Source: JABDLO01 sp041749255
GTDB lineage: Bacteria > Bacteroidota > Bacteroidia > Chitinophagales > Saprospiraceae
Assembly (NCBI GenBank): GCA_041749255.1
Contig: JBGTBR010000076.1
Coordinates: 11,629 to 75,628 of the forward strand
Length of the DNA stretch: 64,000 nt
Direction: 5' to 3'
The notes beneath the pieces are model-generated. The model saw only the letters and a program-made list of their open reading frames with translations, ran no database searches and was not told where the DNA came from. This document shows, one piece after another, positions 17,747 to 27,075 of the stretch (position 1 is the stretch's first letter; the number at the start of each line of letters is the position of its first letter). The translations under genes were made by a program, and so were the position numbers.

Positions 17747-17826
17747 GCATAAGGGGTGCTTATCATTTGGTAGGCTGAGATCATACCCTTGGAACCTGCC
17801 CGGGTAATACCGGGAAGGAATCATGC
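17747..17826 (+). promoter_or_regulatory. TPP riboswitch (THI element)
   Basis: The conserved TPP aptamer is readable: ggggtgc at 17753-17759, gctgaga at 17774-17780, accctt then aacctg, and a small stem cccgg..ccggg around taat, ending aaggaa. GCAT at 17747-17750 can pair with ATGC at 17823-17826 to close the P1 stem. Downstream, cctttatgcga (17852-17862) can fold onto tcgtaaaagg (17871-17880) and mask the purine-rich ribosome site before the ATG at 17891. There is no T run, so translational control is more likely than termination (inference). Confidence 0.92.
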
Positions 17827-17890
17827 AAGATCTTGCCATTTCAGGGGTTTTCCTTTATGCGATGATTTTGTCGTAAAAGGATTATACTTT

Positions 17891-20323
17891 ATGAAACTTT
17901 CAATCATTTTATATTTCTTCTTCATTTCTCTGACAGTAACCGGTCAATTTTCGATTTCAGGTGTGGCAGAGAACAATCAGTTAGAGAAACTTACCGGGGC
18001 TACCGTTTATCTGGAAGGTACACCGTATGCTACCACTACCGATGTTAAGGGATATTACCTTCTCGATTCTATTCCTCCGGGAATATATACAATAGCTGTT
18101 TCTTATCTGGGATATACAACCATCAGAAAAATACTTCATGTAAAGGATAGAAACTTAGTCGAGAGTTTTAGAATGGAAGGTAGTATTTACGGTCTGGATC
18201 AGATAGAGATTATATCTAACAGGGTTAGGTCTGAAGCTTCATTTACCCATACGAATATACCGCAACAACAGCTACGCATTTGGAACACTGGCCAGGATAT
18301 GCCCTACTTATTGCGCATGACTCCTTCTGCAGTAGTCACTTCTGATGCAGGGGCTGGAATAGGATATACCGGAATCAGAATTCGCGGTACTGATGCATCG
18401 CGCATCAACGTGACCATCAATGGAATTCCTGTCAATGATGCGGAGTCACAAGGAGTCTTTTGGGTTAATATGCCTGATATATCCTCAAGTACTTCAAATA
18501 TTCAAATACAAAGAGGGGTTGGGGCTTCTACTCAGGGTCCGGGTGCTTTTGGCGGCACAGTGAGTATTAATACACTGCAAACATTTGTCAACCCATATGC
18601 GAGAATCTCATCCGGAATTGGATCATTCAACACCTTCAGGATTACTGCTGAAGCCGGAACTGGATTGATTGACAATAAGTATTCCATAGATGCCAGGTAT
18701 TCGCGTATCCATTCAGATGGATATATTGACAGGGCATTTTCGGAACTTCAAAGCATGTATTTTTCGGCTGCAAGAGTTACAGACAAAAGTTCTACAAGAT
18801 TAATTGCATTCACAGGTCATGAAATCACTTATCAAAGCTGGTTTGGTACACCTCAATCAAAAGTAGAAGGTGATGAGGAAGCTCTTCTCAACCACTATGT
18901 AAATAATAAGGGCACCCTATATCAAACTCCCGGTGATTCTGTTAATTTATTTAGCTCAGACCGGAAATACAACTACTATCAATATGGGAATCAAGTAGAT
19001 AATTATAGACAAACCCATATACAACTTCATGATTTTAGAAAATTGAATCGCCATTTGGTTTTAAACTCATCCATGAACTATACAAAGGGTAGGGGTTTTT
19101 TTGAAGAACTGGCTTTATTTCAGGAACTCAGCCGTTATGGCCTGGAAGGAGAAGACGCTGATGTCATCAGAAGAAGATGGTTGGACAACGATTATTATGG
19201 AGGAAATCTAAATATTCATTATCAAAAAACAGGATCTTTTTCTCTTTCTTCAGGAGTTTCGGCTTTCAGATATATAGGGGATCATTTTGGCAGGGTTGTA
19301 GATGTGCCTGATAGAGCTACATTGATAGACCGGACAAATAATTATTATTTTAGTCAGGGGAATAAAAACGATTTAAGCGCTTTTTCAAGAGGAGAATATG
19401 AAATATCAAATCGATGGAGTGTAACGGGAGATATTCAATGGCGAAATGTTCAATACTCTGCTTCTGGCAATGACAATGACTTAAGAGAGCATGCAATAGA
19501 AGTCAATTATCACTTTTTCAATCCTAAAGCGGGAATTCTGCATCGGTTTAATAATGAATTCTCTGCTTATTCTTCATTTGCAATTGCACAAAAGGAACCC
19601 AACAGAACAGATTTTGTCGATAATCCTGCCGGAACAAATCCCCAACCAGAAAAATTGTATAATCTTGAGATGGGAATGCGAAAAGAGAAGGGCAAAATCA
19701 CAGGGGAGTTAGTTCTATATAATATGCAATATACCGACCAATTGGTTCTGACAGGAGCTTTAAACGATGTGGGCAGCCCATTGCGTGCCAATGTTCCGTC
19801 CAGTTATAGAAGGGGAATGGAATTGTCCATAAACACAGAAGTATTGTCAAATCTAAAAATGGGGTGGCAAAGTACGGTAAGCAGAAATAAGATAAATCGT
19901 TTTGAAGAAGTATTGTACAATTATACCGATGGATTTGAAATAGTGACTATTCAACATGAAAAAACCGATATTTCTTTTTCACCACGAATACTGCATACTG
20001 TATCTGCAGAATACAGACCTTCTGATCATTTTCAATTTTTATTGCTTCATCAGTATATAGGCAGGCAGTATTTAGATAATACAGGCAACAGGGAAAGAAG
20101 TCTTAAAGCATATCATGTTACAGATTTATTGCTAGAATTTAATCCCAGAGTAAAATGGGCTAAAAATATGTCTATTCGTGGGGAGTGCAGAAATGTATTG
20201 AATAACTACTATTCTTCTAATGGGTATAGTTATAGTTACATTTTTGGAGAAGTAATTACAGAAAACTTTTTATATCCTCAGGCTGGCAGGAATTTCATGG
20301 TAACCCTGGCATTCGGGTTTTAG
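17891..20323 (+). CDS. TonB-dependent outer-membrane receptor, TPP-riboswitch controlled
   Basis: I start this protein at the ATG at 17891 (810 residues), which gives a signal peptide directly and a purine-rich ribosome site; an earlier ATG at 17789 lies inside the riboswitch. After the signal comes a carboxypeptidase-like regulatory domain (about 20-105), then the plug with IRGTDASRINVTINGIPVND, then the 22-strand barrel to a terminal Phe. Control by TPP implies uptake of thiamin or a precursor; TPP-controlled receptors of this kind were predicted earlier in Bacteroidetes. No thiamin biosynthetic gene is nearby. Its stop overlaps that of the convergent gene by three bases. Confidence 0.9.
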   Translation: MKLSIILYFFFISLTVTGQFSISGVAENNQLEKLTGATVYLEGTPYATTTDVKGYYLLDSIPPGIYTIAVSYLGYTTIRKILHVKDRNLVESFRMEGSIYGLDQIEIISNRVRSEASFTHTNIPQQQLRIWNTGQDMPYLLRMTPSAVVTSDAGAGIGYTGIRIRGTDASRINVTINGIPVNDAESQGVFWVNMPDISSSTSNIQIQRGVGASTQGPGAFGGTVSINTLQTFVNPYARISSGIGSFNTFRITAEAGTGLIDNKYSIDARYSRIHSDGYIDRAFSELQSMYFSAARVTDKSSTRLIAFTGHEITYQSWFGTPQSKVEGDEEALLNHYVNNKGTLYQTPGDSVNLFSSDRKYNYYQYGNQVDNYRQTHIQLHDFRKLNRHLVLNSSMNYTKGRGFFEELALFQELSRYGLEGEDADVIRRRWLDNDYYGGNLNIHYQKTGSFSLSSGVSAFRYIGDHFGRVVDVPDRATLIDRTNNYYFSQGNKNDLSAFSRGEYEISNRWSVTGDIQWRNVQYSASGNDNDLREHAIEVNYHFFNPKAGILHRFNNEFSAYSSFAIAQKEPNRTDFVDNPAGTNPQPEKLYNLEMGMRKEKGKITGELVLYNMQYTDQLVLTGALNDVGSPLRANVPSSYRRGMELSINTEVLSNLKMGWQSTVSRNKINRFEEVLYNYTDGFEIVTIQHEKTDISFSPRILHTVSAEYRPSDHFQFLLLHQYIGRQYLDNTGNRERSLKAYHVTDLLLEFNPRVKWAKNMSIRGECRNVLNNYYSSNGYSYSYIFGEVITENFLYPQAGRNFMVTLAFGF

Positions 20324-20880
20324 AAGTTATAACTCAAATTGATCCATATTTCAACGACATTGAAATAATCCCTCGCAAAATCGTCAAAAGGGATCATTCC
20401 CTCTATACTGAATTTCCATTTTCCATCACCCTGTATATAACCGAGACCAGCAGAAGGGTAATCTCTATGAAATCTTGGCCGGTTTGGACCATCGTCGAAA
20501 TTCATGAAAGTATATTCACCTTGGACATAAATGCTTTTAAGAGCTTTGATCCTCCCCATCAATACCGGACCATGACTAAATAATGAAAAGTCATCAAATC
20601 CAAAATTATTTATATAATTAAAACTTCCTCTGTATCCTGCACCCAAAGTTATAAAATCAGCCACTTTATAACCAACTGAAGGTTTTAAATCGATGGCAAA
20701 ACCACCAAAAAATCCCACATTACCCAGTCGGATTTCATAATTTAATTTATCTGTAAAAGATTCTTTCTCAACCGGAGCTCTACTACTTCTGGAGCTGGGT
20801 CGTCTGGTCTGAGCCTCAGCGAATTCCTGAAAAAGAATTAAGAAAATGAAAGGCAAGGCAAATTTTAGTGCTATTTTCAT
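20320..20880 (-). CDS. Exported outer-membrane beta-barrel-like hypothetical protein
   Basis: This 186-residue protein has a signal peptide (about residues 1-23, ending AEAQ), then a Ser/Arg-rich linker, then beta strands with alternating Gly and aromatic residues ending in Tyr-Asn-Phe, as small outer-membrane barrels do. I cannot name a family. It converges on the TonB receptor gene with overlapping stop codons, so the two 3' ends are complementary. Confidence 0.6.
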   Translation of the reverse strand: MKIALKFALPFIFLILFQEFAEAQTRRPSSRSSRAPVEKESFTDKLNYEIRLGNVGFFGGFAIDLKPSVGYKVADFITLGAGYRGSFNYINNFGFDDFSLFSHGPVLMGRIKALKSIYVQGEYTFMNFDDGPNRPRFHRDYPSAGLGYIQGDGKWKFSIEGMIPFDDFARDYFNVVEIWINLSYNF

Positions 20881-21592
20881 GAAAGGAGTAATTATTTCCG
20901 AAATTAAAAATTCTCAAATGTAGGAGGTTTCACCTGTTTAACAACATTATTTCAAGGAAAAAAGATTTAGAATAATTCCAAAATATCGATATATTACGAT
21001 AAAAGCAACTTTTCAGCTACCCTCAACAAATGTGATTGTTTCGTCTTAATTATTGTAACATAACCAACTAACCATAGCATATTGCCGAGCATGGGAGCTT
21101 GACACCGGGTTAAACGTGACGCCTTTCAATTATTTTTCTTTTAATCCATTTACGCTATTCAATTTCAATCATAAAGTATGTTTCATTTTAAACAATTTGA
21201 AAAATAGTAAAATGACCTAATTAATCGGATAAAAAAAGCATGCAAAAAGCTTCCTGCTTTGAACTTTCTACTTTGAACTTTCTACTTATATTATTTAATT
21301 TTATACTTTAAAGTATGTACATTGAGTTATCATTGTAATTGCATAGATATATTAATCCCTTTGACACAAACAAATCAGTCATTGATTAAAAATGGCATAC
21401 AACTCGCTGACAAACAAATAAATCAGCATGGCATTTATTTTTGAATTGATCTGGGATTATATAAAGGTTTTATTTCGATATCAAGTATTAAGTCGATTAT
21501 TAGGCATATTTTTTATATAATAGAATATATAGTTAACCCAGATGTATAATTATAATAAAGATTGTAGAATTTGAGTAAAATCTGAATACATT
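20881..21592. other. Long spacer before the giant adhesin, with a tandem repeat
   Basis: No gene is seen in about 700 bases. Two exact tandem copies of the 14-base unit ctttgaactttcta lie at 21257-21284. A GC-richer patch at 21084-21123 stands out in an AT-rich background, but I cannot assign it. No exact Bacteroidota promoter match was found near the adhesin start. Confidence 0.45.
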
Positions 21593-24500
21593 TTGAAAGC
21601 TTGGATAAGACTGTTTTTTTTGATTTCTGTTTCCATTTTATCCGGTTACAGGGCGTCATCGCAATGCAATCTGACTTCAGAGGTTTTCATTGCAGATTTT
21701 GATACTACCGTATTTTCATTTGTTGTAGAAGGAGCAATTGATAATAATTTAGCCACAAATAGTATTTGTGGAATCAGAATGGTCTTTAGGCACGAATTTA
21801 TCGGTGATTTAAATTTAAAACTCAGGTCTCCGGCCGGTCAGGAGATCCAATTACTAGGTCCAGCTATAGAATCGGCACCCAATACGTTTTTTGTCAGATG
21901 GGATGTGACAATTGTGCCTTGTGGTTTTACTGCCATACCAGATCAAGGACTTTCTCCAGTGTGGAATAATCTCAATAATTGGTTTCAATTCAGAACTTAT
22001 GAAGGATCTTACTATCCGTTTATAGGTTGTCTGGAAGATTTAAATACAGGTCCTGTCAATGGAGTCTGGACTATCGTGGTTGAGGATGTGGTTGAATTTG
22101 GAGGTGGATTAATTGAGGAATTCACATTGATTTTTTGCAATCCGGCAGGCTTTGATTGCACTCCTTGCCTCGCATCCGGTGGAAGTCTTGTGCAAAATGA
22201 ACCGGCTATTTGTAAGAATAGTGCCGCTTTGCAATTTATACCAGAAGTAGATTTTGCCGGCAATACTCCAGGAGATGATTACTCCTACCGGTATTTGGTA
22301 TATAATGAAGATGGATTTCTTTTTGATGGTTATGAAGTAGATCTCAGAAATTTTCCCGCCGGAGATTATGAAATTTGTGGCTTATCTTTATTGTCCGAAG
22401 AAGAGACTGGGTTGGCTTTAACCCCCGGGTTATCTAAGACAACAATCATGACATCCATTGTTGACCAATTAGGTTGCTACGATGTAAGCAGTAATTGTAT
22501 TACCATAACCATAGTAGAAGCAGTAGATACCATTACTATCGACACACTGATATGTTTGGGAGATGTATTACTATATGAAGGAGTGGAATATTCAGAAGCC
22601 GGACAATACCTGGTCGGCTATTCGGGAGACTCCTGTCAAACGGCTACTCTAATTGATTTAAGTGTTTATCAAATTGAGGCGGTGATCAATGGTGGGGATC
22701 AGATGTTATCGTGTCAGAATAACGAAATTACCCTATCAGGCGTTGGAAGCACGGCTGAGCAGACCTTAACATATGCCTGGTATAAAGAAGAAGATGGTGA
22801 AAGGGTATTTTGGTCAGATGAATTCGAAATTACAGTCAGCGAAACTGGAACATATGTTTTTGAAGTCGAAAGCAATGGATGTGTAAGTAATGCCTCTGTG
22901 GAAGTGCAGGATGATGGGTCATTTATTGTATTGAATTTTGACCATGGTTTGATCGATTGCAATCAATCTATGACCACTATTACCACAACAGCAAACAAAG
23001 AAATTGTAAATATCAATTGGCAAGGGCCGGCAGGTTTTTCTTCAGATTTATTGAATATTGAAGTATCTCTCCCTGGTTTGTATTTTGTTGAAATTACAGA
23101 TATAGATGGATGCGTCACACAAGATTCAGTACTTATCAGGTCAGATGCAGTTCTTGAAACACCTACTATAAATCCACAAAATATAACCTGTGACAGGACT
23201 GCAATTCGCCCTAATGTTGAATTAAGTGATACATCGGGTTTACAATTTGAATGGAGCAACACCCTGGGTTTTAGCTCAACCTTTCTTAATCCATTGATTA
23301 CTAAACCCGGTTTTTATTTTTTGGATATAACAGGTGAAAACGGATGTACAGCCCGGCATCTTGTTACCATATTTGACGACAGAGCGTATCCTCAAGTCAG
23401 TACTTCAGTCGATCCTATAGATTGCAATTTTTCGGAAAGGATTGTGACGACTACTTCTGATATACAAAATGTTACTTATTCCTGGTCGGGACCTGATGGT
23501 TTTGCAAGCTCAGGGCAAAATCCGGTTGTCAGATCAGCCGGCACTTATTTTGTTACTGTTACTACAGAACAAGGCTGTTCGACCATAGACACTTTGACGG
23601 TAGTGGAAGATGGGGTCTTGCCTAATATTTTTGCTGATGATATTGTAATTCGATGTTCCGATAATGGAGAAGTGAGACTTACAGTTGATACCGATGCAAA
23701 TAATCCCAGCTTTCAATGGACCGGCCCTGGAAATTATATGGAGTTTGGACCAGACCCTATTGCTCAAACCATTGGCACCTATACAGTTATTGTTACAGGA
23801 AGTAATGGATGTGCAAGATCTGCTGAATTTGAAGTTATGCCAGGTGACAATACTCCAGATATATCTATAAACTCAGATCCCGTGAGTTGCGATTCTTCGA
23901 CAGTTAGAATAGTGCCCAGTAACCTAAACCTAACCTATGAATACACCTCCCCTTCAGGAATTGTTTACACAATCGCCGATCCAAGGGTTGATGAATTGGG
24001 TGAGTATATTGTAAGAGTGGAAGATACAGCTAATGGCTGTTTTGCAACGTATACACATGAAGTCGCCATCGATACGGTAACACCTATTCTTAACTTTGAA
24101 GAGTATGAGATTAATTGTTTGAATGAAAATGTAAGAATTCAGTACATGTCCAATATCAATCTGAGGTCTTTCGAATGGTCAGGACCTGATGGTTTCAGTT
24201 CAAATTTAAATTTTCCTGTAGTATCAGAACCGGGAATATATTTTCTGAATGTTACGGCTCAAAATGGTTGCACGAATTCATTTGAAGTTTTGGTTACTGA
24301 TAATTTTGATTCGCCGGATGTAGAAACCAGTGACCAATTTTTAACGTGTGAAAATGAAGAAATTGCATTGGGTTTTGCTACTGCTGAAAATGGACTAACA
24401 TTTGAATGGACCGGGCCCAATGGCTTTACCTCTACTTTAACTAATCCATTGGTAAGTATGGAAGGCTTGTATCAGGCCACTGCAACAGGAGCCAATGGAT

Positions 24501-26974
24501 GCGTTTCTATGCTTGAAGTTACAGTAACTTATGATACAATGGCTCCTGTTTTAGTATCTGCTGAAGTGGATGGAGTTTTGTCATGTTTAAATGAAATGGT
24601 CATTTTATCATCTGTAATTGAAGGAACGGTCACTGACTATCGGTGGCTGGACTCTGATAATATGGTAGTAGGAAATGATATAATTTTTAGCACCAGTATA
24701 TCAGGCGAATATACATTGGTTATCACAGCGGAAAATGGATGTACGGAAGAAGCAACTGTATTGGTCACTGAAGACAGAGAACCACCAGAATTTCAGGTTG
24801 AAAACACTGATATAAATTGCAATTCCAATGTCGCAAATGTCGAAGTAATCGTCATGGATCCATACGAAAGTCTTACTTGGAATGGCCCGTTTTCTATTCC
24901 TGATGACGTGCTCATTTTCTCAACCAATCAAATCGGAATTTATAGCGTGAGAGTAGTCGGGCTAAACGGATGTGATAGTGTATTTGCTTTTGATGTTGTC
25001 GAAGACTTCGCACCTCCCTCTATCGATTCTGTAAATTTTTCTGATTTAAATTGCAGTCAATCGGAAGTGGATTTAGCTTTGATGGTCGGTAGTCAGGGCT
25101 CTTCATTTAGCTGGACTACTCCGGATGGAACAATTCTTACCGATTCAGTCATTACCGTAAATACCAGTGGGCTTTACAGTGTAACAGTAGAAGGAAATAA
25201 TGGATGTGAAACTTCGACGCAAATTACTGTGGGCGAAGATTTTAGAATACCGGTCATAGAAGCAGTTGGGGGAAGTATAGACTGTATAATGACACGTGTT
25301 AGGATTAATGTAAGCTCAGATCTGAATCCTGCCAGTATTTTGTGGAATGGTCCGGACGATTATACATCTTCCTCTGATAATCCGCTTGTGCTTTTACCCG
25401 GAATTTACAATGTAACGGTTACAGCAGAAAATGGCTGTGAGGCTACTTCATCTGCCGAAGTCATTGATAATATTGATCCTCCCGTAATTGATTTGCCTGA
25501 AAACACATTGTTGTTCTGCGATGGATCGGGAGTGAATCTGACTGTTGAAGTGAGTGACCCTAACGCTATATATAATTGGTTTGGTCCTGAGTTGTTTTTC
25601 AGTAATGAAGCAAGACCTTTTGTAGAATTGGAAGGTCTATATTATTTATATTTACTCGGAGATAATGGTTGCCTAACGGTAGATTCTACCCTTGTCATTT
25701 TGGATACCCGTCTGCCTGCAGTTAATGTGGAAGCAGATGTACTTAATTGTGTCACAACAGAGGTAGTACTTACCGCACAAACTGAAGAAGCCGTTTTTTC
25801 TTATGAATGGAAAGATGAAAACGGATTTCTATCCAGTGCATCAAGCTTATCTATTTCCCAGCCAGGAAATTATACTGTGGTGGTAACGGGTTTGAATTTA
25901 TGTGTGGATTCCACCTCCGTTCAGGTAACAGAAGATGTAGAACCCCCTGATATAATCATTGAATCTTCCGGAATTGTTCAATGCAATGCAACTATGGTTG
26001 GATTAGATGCTTCTGCATCAATAGGCCGAAACAATATTGCATTTCAATGGTCAACAGATAACGGTAACATCATCACCAATCCTGAAAATTCCACAATCCA
26101 GATTGATGGTTCCGGAGATTACAGGTTAACTGTCATGGACATTGTCAATGGCTGTATAGCTGACACAATCATAGTTGTAGAGGAGGTTGAACAGCAATTT
26201 ATTGATTTCAGTTTAGAAGTGACTGGGCCTTCCTGTCCGGGATTTGAAAATGGTAGAATAGAGCTGACAGATTTTGATGGAGGAACGGGACCTTACATGG
26301 TTTCTTTTGATGGAGGACCATTCAGGGAAAGAACATCCCTTTCTTTTCTTGCTCCTGGAATGTACAGTATTGTTGTCAGGGATTTTTTCGGATGTGAAGT
26401 TTCTCAGGTTGTAACAGTCCCTGAACCTTTAGAAGTAGTAGTGGATCTGGGGCCCGATCTCTTTATTGGTTTTGGACAAAGTGTAGTGCTTGAACCCATA
26501 TTTAATATAAGCCTGGATGGAATATCTTTTCTGGAATGGTCTCCACCTATTGGGCTGGATTGCCAAAATTGCCTGAATCCAATGGCAAGCCCTGAAAAAA
26601 GTATCACCTACGAATTGGTGGTGACAGACACCAATGGATGTTCGTCTACAGATGACATTTTTATACAAGTAGAATTGACTGATGGAATTGTGCTTCCTAA
26701 CGTATTTGCACCAGAAAGCAATACCGGAAATGATGTATTTTATATTGGTCAAACAGAAGGAATTCAATTGGTACAATTTATGAGCATTTACGATCGATGG
26801 GGAAACAGGGTATTTCATAGTCAAAATTTTCCTCCTGGTGATCCGTCTTTTGGTTGGGACGGGAACTTCAGAGGTCAAAGGACTAACTCATCTGTATTTG
26901 CCGTAGTAGCAGAGTTGCTTATGAATGATGGACGGGTTATCGTATTAACCACAGATCTTACACTTGTCAGGTAA
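21593..26974 (+). CDS. Giant T9SS adhesin with P-domain, about fifteen Ig-like repeats and sorting domain
   Basis: This 1793-residue protein starts at a TTG; the frame is open back only to 21575 and has no ATG, while a signal peptide follows at once (WIRLFFLISVSILSG). Residues about 28-190 resemble the proprotein-convertase P domain. Then come roughly fifteen repeats of about 85 residues with motifs such as FEWSGPDGFSS and a closing NGC, Ig/PKD-like and each with paired Cys. Near 1570-1640 there is one SprB-type repeat (GPSCPGFENGRIEL). The last 90 residues (YDRWGNRVFHS, ending TLVR) are the gliding C-terminal sorting domain. It probably acts as a surface adhesin. Confidence 0.88.
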   Translation: MKAWIRLFFLISVSILSGYRASSQCNLTSEVFIADFDTTVFSFVVEGAIDNNLATNSICGIRMVFRHEFIGDLNLKLRSPAGQEIQLLGPAIESAPNTFFVRWDVTIVPCGFTAIPDQGLSPVWNNLNNWFQFRTYEGSYYPFIGCLEDLNTGPVNGVWTIVVEDVVEFGGGLIEEFTLIFCNPAGFDCTPCLASGGSLVQNEPAICKNSAALQFIPEVDFAGNTPGDDYSYRYLVYNEDGFLFDGYEVDLRNFPAGDYEICGLSLLSEEETGLALTPGLSKTTIMTSIVDQLGCYDVSSNCITITIVEAVDTITIDTLICLGDVLLYEGVEYSEAGQYLVGYSGDSCQTATLIDLSVYQIEAVINGGDQMLSCQNNEITLSGVGSTAEQTLTYAWYKEEDGERVFWSDEFEITVSETGTYVFEVESNGCVSNASVEVQDDGSFIVLNFDHGLIDCNQSMTTITTTANKEIVNINWQGPAGFSSDLLNIEVSLPGLYFVEITDIDGCVTQDSVLIRSDAVLETPTINPQNITCDRTAIRPNVELSDTSGLQFEWSNTLGFSSTFLNPLITKPGFYFLDITGENGCTARHLVTIFDDRAYPQVSTSVDPIDCNFSERIVTTTSDIQNVTYSWSGPDGFASSGQNPVVRSAGTYFVTVTTEQGCSTIDTLTVVEDGVLPNIFADDIVIRCSDNGEVRLTVDTDANNPSFQWTGPGNYMEFGPDPIAQTIGTYTVIVTGSNGCARSAEFEVMPGDNTPDISINSDPVSCDSSTVRIVPSNLNLTYEYTSPSGIVYTIADPRVDELGEYIVRVEDTANGCFATYTHEVAIDTVTPILNFEEYEINCLNENVRIQYMSNINLRSFEWSGPDGFSSNLNFPVVSEPGIYFLNVTAQNGCTNSFEVLVTDNFDSPDVETSDQFLTCENEEIALGFATAENGLTFEWTGPNGFTSTLTNPLVSMEGLYQATATGANGCVSMLEVTVTYDTMAPVLVSAEVDGVLSCLNEMVILSSVIEGTVTDYRWLDSDNMVVGNDIIFSTSISGEYTLVITAENGCTEEATVLVTEDREPPEFQVENTDINCNSNVANVEVIVMDPYESLTWNGPFSIPDDVLIFSTNQIGIYSVRVVGLNGCDSVFAFDVVEDFAPPSIDSVNFSDLNCSQSEVDLALMVGSQGSSFSWTTPDGTILTDSVITVNTSGLYSVTVEGNNGCETSTQITVGEDFRIPVIEAVGGSIDCIMTRVRINVSSDLNPASILWNGPDDYTSSSDNPLVLLPGIYNVTVTAENGCEATSSAEVIDNIDPPVIDLPENTLLFCDGSGVNLTVEVSDPNAIYNWFGPELFFSNEARPFVELEGLYYLYLLGDNGCLTVDSTLVILDTRLPAVNVEADVLNCVTTEVVLTAQTEEAVFSYEWKDENGFLSSASSLSISQPGNYTVVVTGLNLCVDSTSVQVTEDVEPPDIIIESSGIVQCNATMVGLDASASIGRNNIAFQWSTDNGNIITNPENSTIQIDGSGDYRLTVMDIVNGCIADTIIVVEEVEQQFIDFSLEVTGPSCPGFENGRIELTDFDGGTGPYMVSFDGGPFRERTSLSFLAPGMYSIVVRDFFGCEVSQVVTVPEPLEVVVDLGPDLFIGFGQSVVLEPIFNISLDGISFLEWSPPIGLDCQNCLNPMASPEKSITYELVVTDTNGCSSTDDIFIQVELTDGIVLPNVFAPESNTGNDVFYIGQTEGIQLVQFMSIYDRWGNRVFHSQNFPPGDPSFGWDGNFRGQRTNSSVFAVVAELLMNDGRVIVLTTDLTLVR

Positions 26975-27075
26975 CATATTATAATTTAATTTAAAGTGTT
27001 ACAAGTAATTTTATTACTTTTGTCAAAGCGAAAAAAATGGACCCTGAGGGATCATACCTGAAGAGTCAGAAGAAA

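Noticed and set aside
17789..17890. ATG at 17789 as the start of the TonB receptor
   Set aside because: It lies inside the riboswitch aptamer and adds 34 residues before the signal peptide; the ATG at 17891 fits better.
27037..27075. Upstream ATG of the 1087-residue cargo protein
   Set aside because: It is very close to the -7 box and adds 13 polar residues before the signal peptide.
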